8,126 nt of DNA from assembly GCA_013330825.1 (NCBI GenBank), contig DUHN01000068.1, positions 18,661 through 26,786 of the forward strand. Direction: 5' to 3'. Under the pieces are notes generated by a model. It was not told where the DNA came from, made no database searches, and saw nothing but the letters and a program-made list of their open reading frames with translations. Positions 1 to 5,955 of this stretch are shown piece after piece (the first letter of the stretch is position 1; every line of letters starts with the position of its first letter). The translations under genes and the position numbers were made by a program. The DNA comes from Candidatus Woesearchaeota archaeon. Its GTDB lineage: Archaea > Nanobdellota > Nanobdellia > Woesearchaeales > GW2011-AR4.

Positions 1-2
1 CC

Positions 3-9
3 ATATAAA
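3..9 (+). promoter_or_regulatory. TATA box of the transglutaminase gene
   Basis: ATATAAA is centred about 25 nt before the ATG at 31. That is the usual distance from an archaeal TATA box to the transcription start, so the mRNA would begin at or within a few bases of the start codon. No Shine-Dalgarno-like sequence lies between the box and the ATG, which fits leaderless translation. The window starts just upstream, so a BRE element cannot be judged. Confidence 0.55.
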
Positions 10-30
10 CAAACCAAGAATAAAAACTCC

Positions 31-2022
31 ATGAAAAAAGCCGGCGCGCTCCTCGTCCTCCTCCTCGCGCTCCTTCCGGCGGCATATGCCGAGCAGGACT
101 ACGGGAATGCGGCGTCGATGACCGCGGACATCGAGATCAGCGGCCACGCGGACATCATCACCCAAAATGCGAAGTCGCGCATCGACAAGGCCATCGTCAA
201 CCTCTCCCTCTTCCCGAAAGACAGCCCGAGCCAGGAAGTCGTGGACATCGCCTGGGCGCCGACGCCGGTCATCGGGGACGGCGTCGCGACGTTCACCTTC
301 ACCAGCCCCAAGGAGAGCATCGACTATATCGCCAAGGCGAAGGTCAGGGTGGGGGACTCGTTCGTCCCGGTGAAGGAGAAGATTCCCTTCCCGTTGGAGA
401 ACCTTCCCGAAGACGTGAAGATATACACCCAGCCCACGGGCGTGATCGACTCCGACGATGACGCCATCAACCGGGTGACCTCGGTGCTTGTCTCGGGAGA
501 GGACGACCTGTACGGCGTCGTCTACACACTCGCGAGATGGACGAGGGAGAACGTCGAGTACAACCTGAGCTCGCTCACCCAGGACGTCTCCCAGAAGGCC
601 AGCTGGGTCCTGCTCGAGCGCCAGGGCGTGTGCGACGAGATCGCCTCGCTGTTCATCGCCATGCTCCGCTCTGTGGGCGTTCCCGCGAGGTTCGTCACCG
701 GGTATGCGTACACCAACTCCCCGCTCTTCCCCGAGAACTGGGGGGCGCACGGCTGGGCGGAAGTCTATTTCCCGGGCCACGGATGGGTGCCTTTTGACAT
801 CACGTACGGCCAGTTCGGGTGGGTTGACCCGTCCCACATCGCGCTCAAGGAGTCCCGCGACCCCAATGACGCGTCCACCAAGTATGAATGGATCGGCCGC
901 GACGCCGAGCTCGGGATCGGGGGCCTGAAGACCACGGTGGACGTGCTTTCTACGGGGGGAGAGGCTGCTCCGCTGGTGCAACTCATGGCGAGGCCCATGA
1001 AGGACGAGATCGGCTTCGGCTCGTACAATGCCATCGAGGCGACGGTGAAGAACCGGAAGGACGCGTACGTCATGACCGAGCTCCTCCTCACCGTTCCAGC
1101 GGAAGTGAAGCTCATCAGCAAGAAGGCGAAGGACGTCTTCCTCAAGCCGGGAGAGGAGAGGCGGGTGTTCTGGATTGTGCGCCTTGGCGGCGATTTGGAG
1201 GGCAATTACATCTATACGTTTCCCTTCACCGTGAGCAGCGGCCGCGGCGCGGAAGGCGCCGGCTCCTTCTCCTCGACGGCGCAGTCCCCCGAGTACACGC
1301 TGCAGGACATCGGCGCCATCATCGACCAGCGCGCGGAGGAAGGGGAAAAGACGTATTCCTCCAACGTGGCGCTGAACTGCACCGCCTCCCCGAATGTCCT
1401 CTATGAGTATGAGCGCGGGACTATAGCGTGCAGGGTAAGGAACACCGGCAATGTCCCGCTGGACAACCTTGATGTCTGCCTGCGCAAGGACTGCGCGGAT
1501 GTCAGCCTCGGCATCACCAAGTCGTACGAGGTGGAATTCGACATCGACACGGATGTCATCGGCAGGCGGGACGAGACCGTCGTGGCGAAGAACAGCAAGG
1601 TGTCCAAGGCGCAGGATGTCCCCATAGAGGTGCGCGACATTCCCATGGTCAATATCAGCGGCGTGGAAGCGCCGTCCTCGCTGAGATTCGATGACGAAGC
1701 GTCGCTCTCGTTCACCGTCGGCAAGGCCTCCTTCTCCATCCCGGAGAACCTCACCATACTCGTCAAACTCCCCTCCGGAGACAGGGGCTGGACCATGGAC
1801 AGGCTGCCGAAGAGCCAGATCTTCTCCATGGCCTTCAAAGGCAGGGACCTTGGAAAAGGGGAGAACGCCATCCCGATAGAGGTCTCCTACAGGGATGGCA
1901 ACGGCAGGGAGTATTCCTCCAAGGAGGAGGTTTCCATAACCCTCAAGGATGTTTCCTTTGCGCAGGGCGTGCAGCTCTTCTTCAGGAACGTGGGCGTGTG
2001 GCTGGCTTCGCTGTTGGGGTAG
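31..2022 (+). CDS. Secreted transglutaminase-like domain protein
   Basis: The 663-residue protein starts with a typical signal peptide: two lysines, a Leu/Ala-rich core and an AYA-like cleavage site near residue 20. The mature protein should therefore lie outside the membrane. Residues about 160-265 form a transglutaminase-like (papain-fold) core, with Cys201 in GVCDE, His240 in AHGWAEVYF and Asp256 in PFDITYG, so the catalytic triad is complete. Archaeal members of this superfamily are mostly uncharacterised and are thought to be proteases or amidases more often than cross-linkers. From about 310 onward the protein looks like beta-sandwich (Ig/CARDB-like) modules. Four cysteines cluster at 450, 467, 483 and 488, and apart from Cys201 they are the only cysteines, so one or two disulfides are likely. 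The last 17 residues (VQLFFRNVGVWLASLLG) are hydrophobic but short for a full membrane span. Substrate unknown. It appears to be transcribed alone from its own promoter. Confidence 0.88.
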   Translation: MKKAGALLVLLLALLPAAYAEQDYGNAASMTADIEISGHADIITQNAKSRIDKAIVNLSLFPKDSPSQEVVDIAWAPTPVIGDGVATFTFTSPKESIDYIAKAKVRVGDSFVPVKEKIPFPLENLPEDVKIYTQPTGVIDSDDDAINRVTSVLVSGEDDLYGVVYTLARWTRENVEYNLSSLTQDVSQKASWVLLERQGVCDEIASLFIAMLRSVGVPARFVTGYAYTNSPLFPENWGAHGWAEVYFPGHGWVPFDITYGQFGWVDPSHIALKESRDPNDASTKYEWIGRDAELGIGGLKTTVDVLSTGGEAAPLVQLMARPMKDEIGFGSYNAIEATVKNRKDAYVMTELLLTVPAEVKLISKKAKDVFLKPGEERRVFWIVRLGGDLEGNYIYTFPFTVSSGRGAEGAGSFSSTAQSPEYTLQDIGAIIDQRAEEGEKTYSSNVALNCTASPNVLYEYERGTIACRVRNTGNVPLDNLDVCLRKDCADVSLGITKSYEVEFDIDTDVIGRRDETVVAKNSKVSKAQDVPIEVRDIPMVNISGVEAPSSLRFDDEASLSFTVGKASFSIPENLTILVKLPSGDRGWTMDRLPKSQIFSMAFKGRDLGKGENAIPIEVSYRDGNGREYSSKEEVSITLKDVSFAQGVQLFFRNVGVWLASLLG

Positions 2023-2036
2023 TTGAAAAGAATGGG

Positions 2037-2120
2037 ATGGGCATTGGGATGGTCGGCATCGATTACATGGGCGGCAACAGGAGCATGAAGCCCATGCGCC
2101 TGTACATCCTTAAAAAATGA
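2037..2120 (+). CDS. Candidate 27-residue small ORF
   Basis: An ATG-to-TGA frame of 27 codons lies in the spacer between the transglutaminase and aspartate kinase genes, with an internal ATG at 2049. Its codons (ggc, atc, aac, agg, agc, aag, cgc, ctg) are those favoured by the flanking genes, and the product is basic and Met-rich (start MGIGMVGIDY, end YILKK). The same frame also stays open upstream through the end of the transglutaminase gene, so it may simply be a chance overlap frame. No ribosome binding site or separate promoter is visible and I recognise no family. Only conservation would make it a gene. Confidence 0.15.
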   Translation: MGIGMVGIDYMGGNRSMKPMRLYILKK

Positions 2121-2124
2121 GAAT

Positions 2125-2138
2125 GTTATCAGGGTAAC
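2125..2138 (+). promoter_or_regulatory. Inverted repeat upstream of the aspartate kinase promoter
   Basis: GTTATC-AG-GGTAAC is a near-perfect dyad: six paired positions with one G-T style mismatch around a 2-nt centre. It ends 6 nt before the TATA-like box of the aspartate kinase gene. A short dyad next to the BRE/TATA region is where an archaeal regulator could bind and block or help TFB/TBP. This is inferred from position and symmetry only; no regulator is known. Confidence 0.3.
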
Positions 2139-2144
2139 ATCAAG

Positions 2145-2153
2145 TTTTTAAAT
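2145..2153 (+). promoter_or_regulatory. TATA box of the aspartate kinase gene
   Basis: TTTTTAAAT is centred about 27 nt upstream of the ATG at 2176. The predicted transcription start coincides with the ATG, making the mRNA leaderless. There is no purine-rich ribosome binding site before the ATG, in agreement. This would be the first promoter of the polyamine/aspartate block. Confidence 0.55.
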
Positions 2154-2175
2154 CATTCTTCCTTTCGCTTCCCGT

Positions 2176-3501
2176 ATGCTCGTCATGAAGTTCGGCGGAA
2201 CATCGGTAGGCAATGCACAAAGAATTGAAGAAGTCTGCTCGCTGGTCCGGTCTTCCCTGAGGCGGAAGCCGGTCGTGGTCGTGTCGGCGGTGGCGACAGT
2301 CACCGACGCCCTCACGGCGTTGGCGAAGGAATGCGCGCAGGGCAGGGGGGCAAGATCGGTGCAGCCCATTATCGACAGGCACGGTGAGGTCATCGCCGCG
2401 CTGGGTCTTGACCGGTCGTTGCTGGAAAAGGAGTATGATGAGCTGCGATCGCTGGCCGCCAAGACGAGGAAAAGGAAAAAGCTGGACAAGAAGGCGATGG
2501 ACCATTTCCAGTCCTTCGGCGAGCGGATGTCATCGAGGATCGTCGCAGCCCAGCTCAGGAAGATGGGCGTCCGGGCAGGGGCATTTCCCGCCTGGGAGCT
2601 TGGCATGGTCACCAACAGGGAGTTCGGGAGTGCGGAACCGTTGGAAGGGTCGTATGCGACAATGAAGGAAAAAATCGGCGCATTAAAATTGGTTCCGGTC
2701 ATCACCGGCTTCATCGGCAAGACGAAGAAAGGAGAGATAACGACTTTGGGAAGGGGCGGCTCTGATTACACTGCGGCCATCATCGGCGCGGCCATCGGTG
2801 CCGAGACCATCCAGATCTGGAAGGAGGTGGACGGTATCATGACGACGGATCCGCGCATTGTCCCGGAAGCGAGGGTCGTCCCTGAGCTCGCGTTCGAGGA
2901 GGCGTCAGAACTGGCATACTTCGGCGCAAAAGTGCTTCATCCCAAGGCCATCCTGCCGGCCATGAAGAAGAGGATTCCCGTCCAGGTGCTCAACACATTC
3001 AAGCCGAAGGGAAAAGGCACCACCATCGTGAGCGGCTTCGCGGAGCGGGCGAAGGGAAGCGACACCGTCGAGGCCTTCACCTTCAAGAAGAACACCACCA
3101 TCGTCCACGTTTATTCCCCGGAGTTCTTCGAGGGCAGCGGGCTGCTGGCGCACGTCTTTGGCCTGTTTGAGAAGTACGATACTGGCATCGACATCGTGTC
3201 CACTTCAGTGGCAAGCGTCTCCCTCACCATAGACACGGACGAGCGTTTGGAGAAGATCCTCCCGGGGCTGAGGAAGCTCGGCCAGGTCGAGGTCGTCAGG
3301 GGAAAAGCCATCGTGTGCGCCGTCGGCGGCAAGGTGAACGCCGCGGGAGTCGCGGGCAGGATGTTCACCGCGCTGGGAAGGGACAGCATCCCGGTGGAGA
3401 TGATCTCGCAGGCGGCGTCCGGCATCAGCATGACGTTCGTGGTGAACAACGAGGACGCGGAGGAGGCGATCAAGGTGCTGCACAAGGAGTATATTGGATA
3501 A
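2176..3501 (+). CDS. lysC: Aspartate kinase (aspartokinase)
   Basis: This enzyme catalyses ATP-dependent phosphorylation of L-aspartate to 4-aspartyl phosphate in the cytoplasm. The 441 residues are normal for a single-function aspartokinase. The amino-acid-kinase domain (about 1-290) carries KFGGTSVG at 5-12, GRGGSD at 192-197 and VDGIMTTDPR at 218-227, all hallmark nucleotide and aspartate sites. Two ACT domains follow (about 305-370 and 378-441), normally the place where lysine or threonine inhibits. The first ACT loop reads STSVASVSLTID (342-353), where many lysine-sensitive enzymes have TSE; the Glu is Val345 here, so feedback control may be altered. The ATG at 2176 fits a leaderless start; an in-frame ATG at 2185 would still keep the KFGG motif. 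The semialdehyde dehydrogenase gene follows after 34 nt, supporting joint supply of aspartate semialdehyde. The symbol follows the lysine-sensitive family; which effector it senses is not known. Confidence 0.95.
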   Translation: MLVMKFGGTSVGNAQRIEEVCSLVRSSLRRKPVVVVSAVATVTDALTALAKECAQGRGARSVQPIIDRHGEVIAALGLDRSLLEKEYDELRSLAAKTRKRKKLDKKAMDHFQSFGERMSSRIVAAQLRKMGVRAGAFPAWELGMVTNREFGSAEPLEGSYATMKEKIGALKLVPVITGFIGKTKKGEITTLGRGGSDYTAAIIGAAIGAETIQIWKEVDGIMTTDPRIVPEARVVPELAFEEASELAYFGAKVLHPKAILPAMKKRIPVQVLNTFKPKGKGTTIVSGFAERAKGSDTVEAFTFKKNTTIVHVYSPEFFEGSGLLAHVFGLFEKYDTGIDIVSTSVASVSLTIDTDERLEKILPGLRKLGQVEVVRGKAIVCAVGGKVNAAGVAGRMFTALGRDSIPVEMISQAASGISMTFVVNNEDAEEAIKVLHKEYIG

Positions 3502-3502
3502 G

Positions 3503-3510
3503 ATTTATTA
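3503..3510 (+). promoter_or_regulatory. TATA-like box of the semialdehyde dehydrogenase gene
   Basis: ATTTATTA overlaps the region just after the aspartate kinase stop codon and is centred about 29 nt before the ATG at 3536. This suggests that asd can be transcribed from its own leaderless promoter in addition to read-through. An 8-nt palindrome, CCCTAGGG (3524-3531), sits between the box and the ATG. Its AGGG could also serve as a weak ribosome binding site on a longer transcript. Confidence 0.42.
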
Positions 3511-3535
3511 GCTCATCGCATTACCCTAGGGAATT

Positions 3536-4609
3536 ATGGCAAAGAAGCTTCGCGTCGGGATTTTGGGGGCAACGGGCATGGTCGGGCAGCAGTACATCTC
3601 TCTCTTAGAGGGCCATCCGTGGTTCGAGGTCACGTATGTGGCCGCCAGCCCCCAGTCAGCGGGAAAAACATACATGGAGGCGGTCGCTGGCAGGTGGCAC
3701 ATGCAGAAGGATATTCCTCAGAACGTCATGTCATTGAAGGTATCCCCCATCGATGATATCGTGCAGGCGAAAAAGCAATGTGATTTTGTCTTTTCTGCGC
3801 TTGACACGCCTGTCGCCAAGGAATGGGAGGAGAAGTATGCGGCCGCAGGGCTTCCGGTTGTCTCTAACGCGTCCACCCACCGCCATACGCCGGATGTGCC
3901 CATGGTGATTCCGGAGGTCAATCCCCATCATCTCGAGATGGTCCCCGGGCAGCAGAAGGGCCGCGGCTGGAAGGAAGGATTCATCGTCGTGAAGCCGAAC
4001 TGCTCCATCCAGAGCTATATGCTTCCCCTCGCGCTTCTTCATCGTAGATATGGGCTCCGAAGCGTGGTAGTGACGACGATGCAATCCATCTCGGGGGCAG
4101 GGCATCCTGGCGTTGCCTCATACGACATCATGGACAATGTCATCCCCTATATCAGAGGAGAGGAGCGCAAGTCCGAATACGAGCCCCAGAAGATTTTGGG
4201 GACCATTAAGGGGGACAAATTTGCATACGATGAATCCTTTGCCATATCAGCGCATTGCAACAGGGTGCCGACGATTGACGGCCATATGGCCTGCGTCTCC
4301 TTTTCCTGCGCGAAGAAGCCGAGCAGGGAGGAAATCATTTCCCTGTGGAAAAGCTTCAGGGGAGTGCCTCAGGACCTGAAGCTGCCCTATGCCCCGGAGA
4401 AGCCCATCATCTACCGCGAGGAGGAGAACAGGCCCCAGACCAGGCTGGACAGGGACACCGACAAGGGCATGGCCGTGACTCTCGGCAGATTGAGGGAGGA
4501 CCCGGTGCTGCAGTGGAAGTTCGTGGGCTTGTCGCACAACACGATACGCGGGGCTGCTGGCGGCGGGATTTTGATCGCGGAATTATTGAAGGCGAAGAAG
4601 TATCTGTGA
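3536..4609 (+). CDS. asd: Aspartate-semialdehyde dehydrogenase
   Basis: This enzyme reduces 4-aspartyl phosphate with NADPH to L-aspartate 4-semialdehyde, the branch-point metabolite for lysine, threonine, methionine and, in this locus, polyamine synthesis. The 357 residues match the archaeal/fungal-type family. The N-terminal Rossmann fold has GATGMVG at 11-17. The catalytic cysteine is Cys156 in KPNCSIQ, followed by QSISGAG (183-189), and the acid/base histidine is His240 in SAHCNRVP with Arg243 nearby. The C-terminal GLSHNTIRGAAGG segment completes the nucleotide-binding domain. The cysteine context and overall layout argue against ArgC/LysY acyl-phosphate reductases. It lies between the aspartate kinase and carboxyspermidine synthase genes, with 34 nt and 69 nt gaps. 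The start at 3536 is supported by the conserved N-terminus beginning a few residues later. Confidence 0.95.
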   Translation: MAKKLRVGILGATGMVGQQYISLLEGHPWFEVTYVAASPQSAGKTYMEAVAGRWHMQKDIPQNVMSLKVSPIDDIVQAKKQCDFVFSALDTPVAKEWEEKYAAAGLPVVSNASTHRHTPDVPMVIPEVNPHHLEMVPGQQKGRGWKEGFIVVKPNCSIQSYMLPLALLHRRYGLRSVVVTTMQSISGAGHPGVASYDIMDNVIPYIRGEERKSEYEPQKILGTIKGDKFAYDESFAISAHCNRVPTIDGHMACVSFSCAKKPSREEIISLWKSFRGVPQDLKLPYAPEKPIIYREEENRPQTRLDRDTDKGMAVTLGRLREDPVLQWKFVGLSHNTIRGAAGGGILIAELLKAKKYL

Positions 4610-4627
4610 ATTCTAAAATCAAAACCC

Positions 4628-4636
4628 TTAAAAATA
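4628..4636 (+). promoter_or_regulatory. TATA box of the carboxyspermidine synthase gene
   Basis: TTAAAAATA preceded by CAAAACCC, a reasonable BRE plus TATA pair. The box is centred about 47 nt before the ATG at 4679, so transcription should start near 4658 and leave a leader of roughly 20 nt. This differs from the other promoters in the window, where start site and ATG coincide. Confidence 0.5.
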
Positions 4637-4669
4637 GCTTCCCACAAACCGGGAGAATAAATCCATCGG

Positions 4670-4677
4670 GGTGGTGA
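4670..4677 (+). promoter_or_regulatory. Shine-Dalgarno site of the carboxyspermidine synthase gene
   Basis: GGTGGTGA matches the archaeal Shine-Dalgarno consensus GGAGGTGA at seven of eight positions and ends one base before the ATG at 4679, so the spacing is tight but within what archaeal GGTGA sites show. It is the only convincing ribosome binding site in the window and it fixes the start codon of this gene. Confidence 0.6.
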
Positions 4678-4678
4678 A

Positions 4679-5914
4679 ATGCCGACAGGAACAATCCTCA
4701 TCATAGGCGCGGGAGGCGTGGGCAGCGTCGTGGCGCACAAATGCGCTCAGAATTCCGACGTGTTCGGGAAAATACACCTGGCAAGCAGGACGCTGGCCAA
4801 GCCAGACGCCATAAAGAAGGACATCAGGAGGCGCTGGAAGGTGGACATCGAGACCCATGCGGTCAACGCGGACAACGTGCCGGAGACCGTCGCCCTGATA
4901 CGGAAAGTCAGGCCAGACCTCGTCCTCAATGTCGCCCTGCCGTACCAGGACCTGACTATCATGGATGCCTGCCTCGAAGCGGGGGTGCATTACATCGACA
5001 CGGCCAACTACGAGCCGCTGGACGAGGCGAAGTTCGAGTACAAGTGGCAGTGGGCCTATCAGGACAGGTTCAGGCAGAAAGGCTTGATGGCCGTGCTCGG
5101 CGCGGGATTCGACCCGGGCGTCACGAACATGTACTGCGCCTACATACTCAAGCACCATTACGACACCATACGCTTCATCGACATCCTCGATTGCAACGCC
5201 GGCTCCCATGGCCATGCCTTCGCCACGAACTTCAACCCGGAGATCAACATCCGCGAAGTCACCCAGGTCGTGAGGCATTGGGAAAATGGAAGATGGATAG
5301 AGACTCCCGCCATCCTTGACGACAAGAGCATCCATTTCCTGTTCGATTATCCCGTTGTCGGCAAGAAAGACAGCTATCTCCTCTACCACGAGGAGGAGGA
5401 ATCCCTCGTGAAGCACATGCCGGGCCTGGAGAGGATACGGTTCTGGATGACGTTCTCGCAGAATTACATCACCCACCTGAAAGTGCTGCAGAACGTCGGC
5501 ATGACGAGGATAGATGAGGTCGAGTACGAGGGCAGGAAGATCGTGCCCATCAAGTTCCTCAAGGAGGTACTGCCCAACCCCGCATCTCTCGCCACGAATT
5601 ACACCGGCAAGACCGTCATCGGCTGCATCATCACCGGCGTGAAAAATGGGAACGAAAGCACCAAGTACATCTACAACGTCTGCGACCACGCGGAATGCTA
5701 CAGGGAAGTCGGCTCGCAGGCCATCTCCTATACGACAGGGGTGCCGGCCATGTCCGCGGCCATGATGGTGGTGAAGGGCGTCTGGAAAGGCGCGGGCGTG
5801 TGGAACATCGAGCAGCTCGACCCCGACCCGTTCCTTGAGGCCGTGTCGAAGAACGGCCTGCCGTTCACGGTGGTGGACTACAAGCCGCTGCCGGCTTCGC
5901 GGGCCTCCTTTTAG
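4679..5914 (+). CDS. Carboxynorspermidine/carboxyspermidine synthase (dehydrogenase)
   Basis: This is a saccharopine-dehydrogenase-like enzyme of the carboxy(nor)spermidine synthase family (CANSDH/CASDH). It joins aspartate semialdehyde to a diamine through an imine and reduces the imine with NADPH. With putrescine the product is carboxyspermidine; with 1,3-diaminopropane it is carboxynorspermidine. The 411 residues are close to the bacterial family length of about 400-415. The N-terminus has a Rossmann loop GAGGVGS (10-16) followed by a VVAHKCAQNSDVFGKIHLAS stretch that I recognise from this family. LDCNAGSHGH (170-179) followed by FNPEINIREVTQ is another family-specific block. The adjacent upstream gene makes its aldehyde substrate and the downstream gene decarboxylates its product, which separates it from true saccharopine dehydrogenases of lysine metabolism. 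No diaminobutyrate pathway gene is in view, so putrescine and spermidine are the likelier substrate and end product. Confidence 0.9.
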   Translation: MPTGTILIIGAGGVGSVVAHKCAQNSDVFGKIHLASRTLAKPDAIKKDIRRRWKVDIETHAVNADNVPETVALIRKVRPDLVLNVALPYQDLTIMDACLEAGVHYIDTANYEPLDEAKFEYKWQWAYQDRFRQKGLMAVLGAGFDPGVTNMYCAYILKHHYDTIRFIDILDCNAGSHGHAFATNFNPEINIREVTQVVRHWENGRWIETPAILDDKSIHFLFDYPVVGKKDSYLLYHEEEESLVKHMPGLERIRFWMTFSQNYITHLKVLQNVGMTRIDEVEYEGRKIVPIKFLKEVLPNPASLATNYTGKTVIGCIITGVKNGNESTKYIYNVCDHAECYREVGSQAISYTTGVPAMSAAMMVVKGVWKGAGVWNIEQLDPDPFLEAVSKNGLPFTVVDYKPLPASRASF

Positions 5915-5924
5915 CAAGTTTTTG

Positions 5925-5945
5925 GGGCGAAGCGAGTCTTCTCCC
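5925..5945 (+). promoter_or_regulatory. Hairpin between synthase and decarboxylase genes
   Basis: GGGCGAAG and CTTCTCCC can pair as seven base pairs with one mismatch around the loop CGAGT. The structure ends 10 nt before the decarboxylase ATG at 5956. It is preceded by two T-runs (5909-5912 and 5919-5923), the second sharing CAAGTTTTT with the aspartate kinase promoter. It could be a processing site, a translation control element, a partial terminator or a promoter-proximal structure; the sequence alone does not decide. Confidence 0.35.
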
Positions 5946-5955
5946 GGGAAAAACC

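Noticed and set aside
2023..2175. tRNA or structured RNA gene in the spacer
   Set aside because: No cloverleaf or long stem could be drawn by eye; only the short dyad and the TATA box stand out.
765..2720. Long - strand frames at 765-1205, 1401-1871 and 2148-2720
   Set aside because: They lie antisense to the transglutaminase and aspartate kinase genes, have no starts with promoter or ribosome binding features, and have no family resemblance.
3536..4609. ArgC/LysY-type acyl-phosphate reductase
   Set aside because: The catalytic context KPNCSIQ, the SAHCNRVP histidine segment and the aspartate kinase neighbour fit aspartate-semialdehyde dehydrogenase.
4679..5914. Saccharopine dehydrogenase of lysine metabolism
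   Set aside because: Same superfamily, but the N-terminal block, the DCNAGSHGH block and the neighbouring decarboxylase match carboxy(nor)spermidine synthase. No alpha-aminoadipate genes are present.
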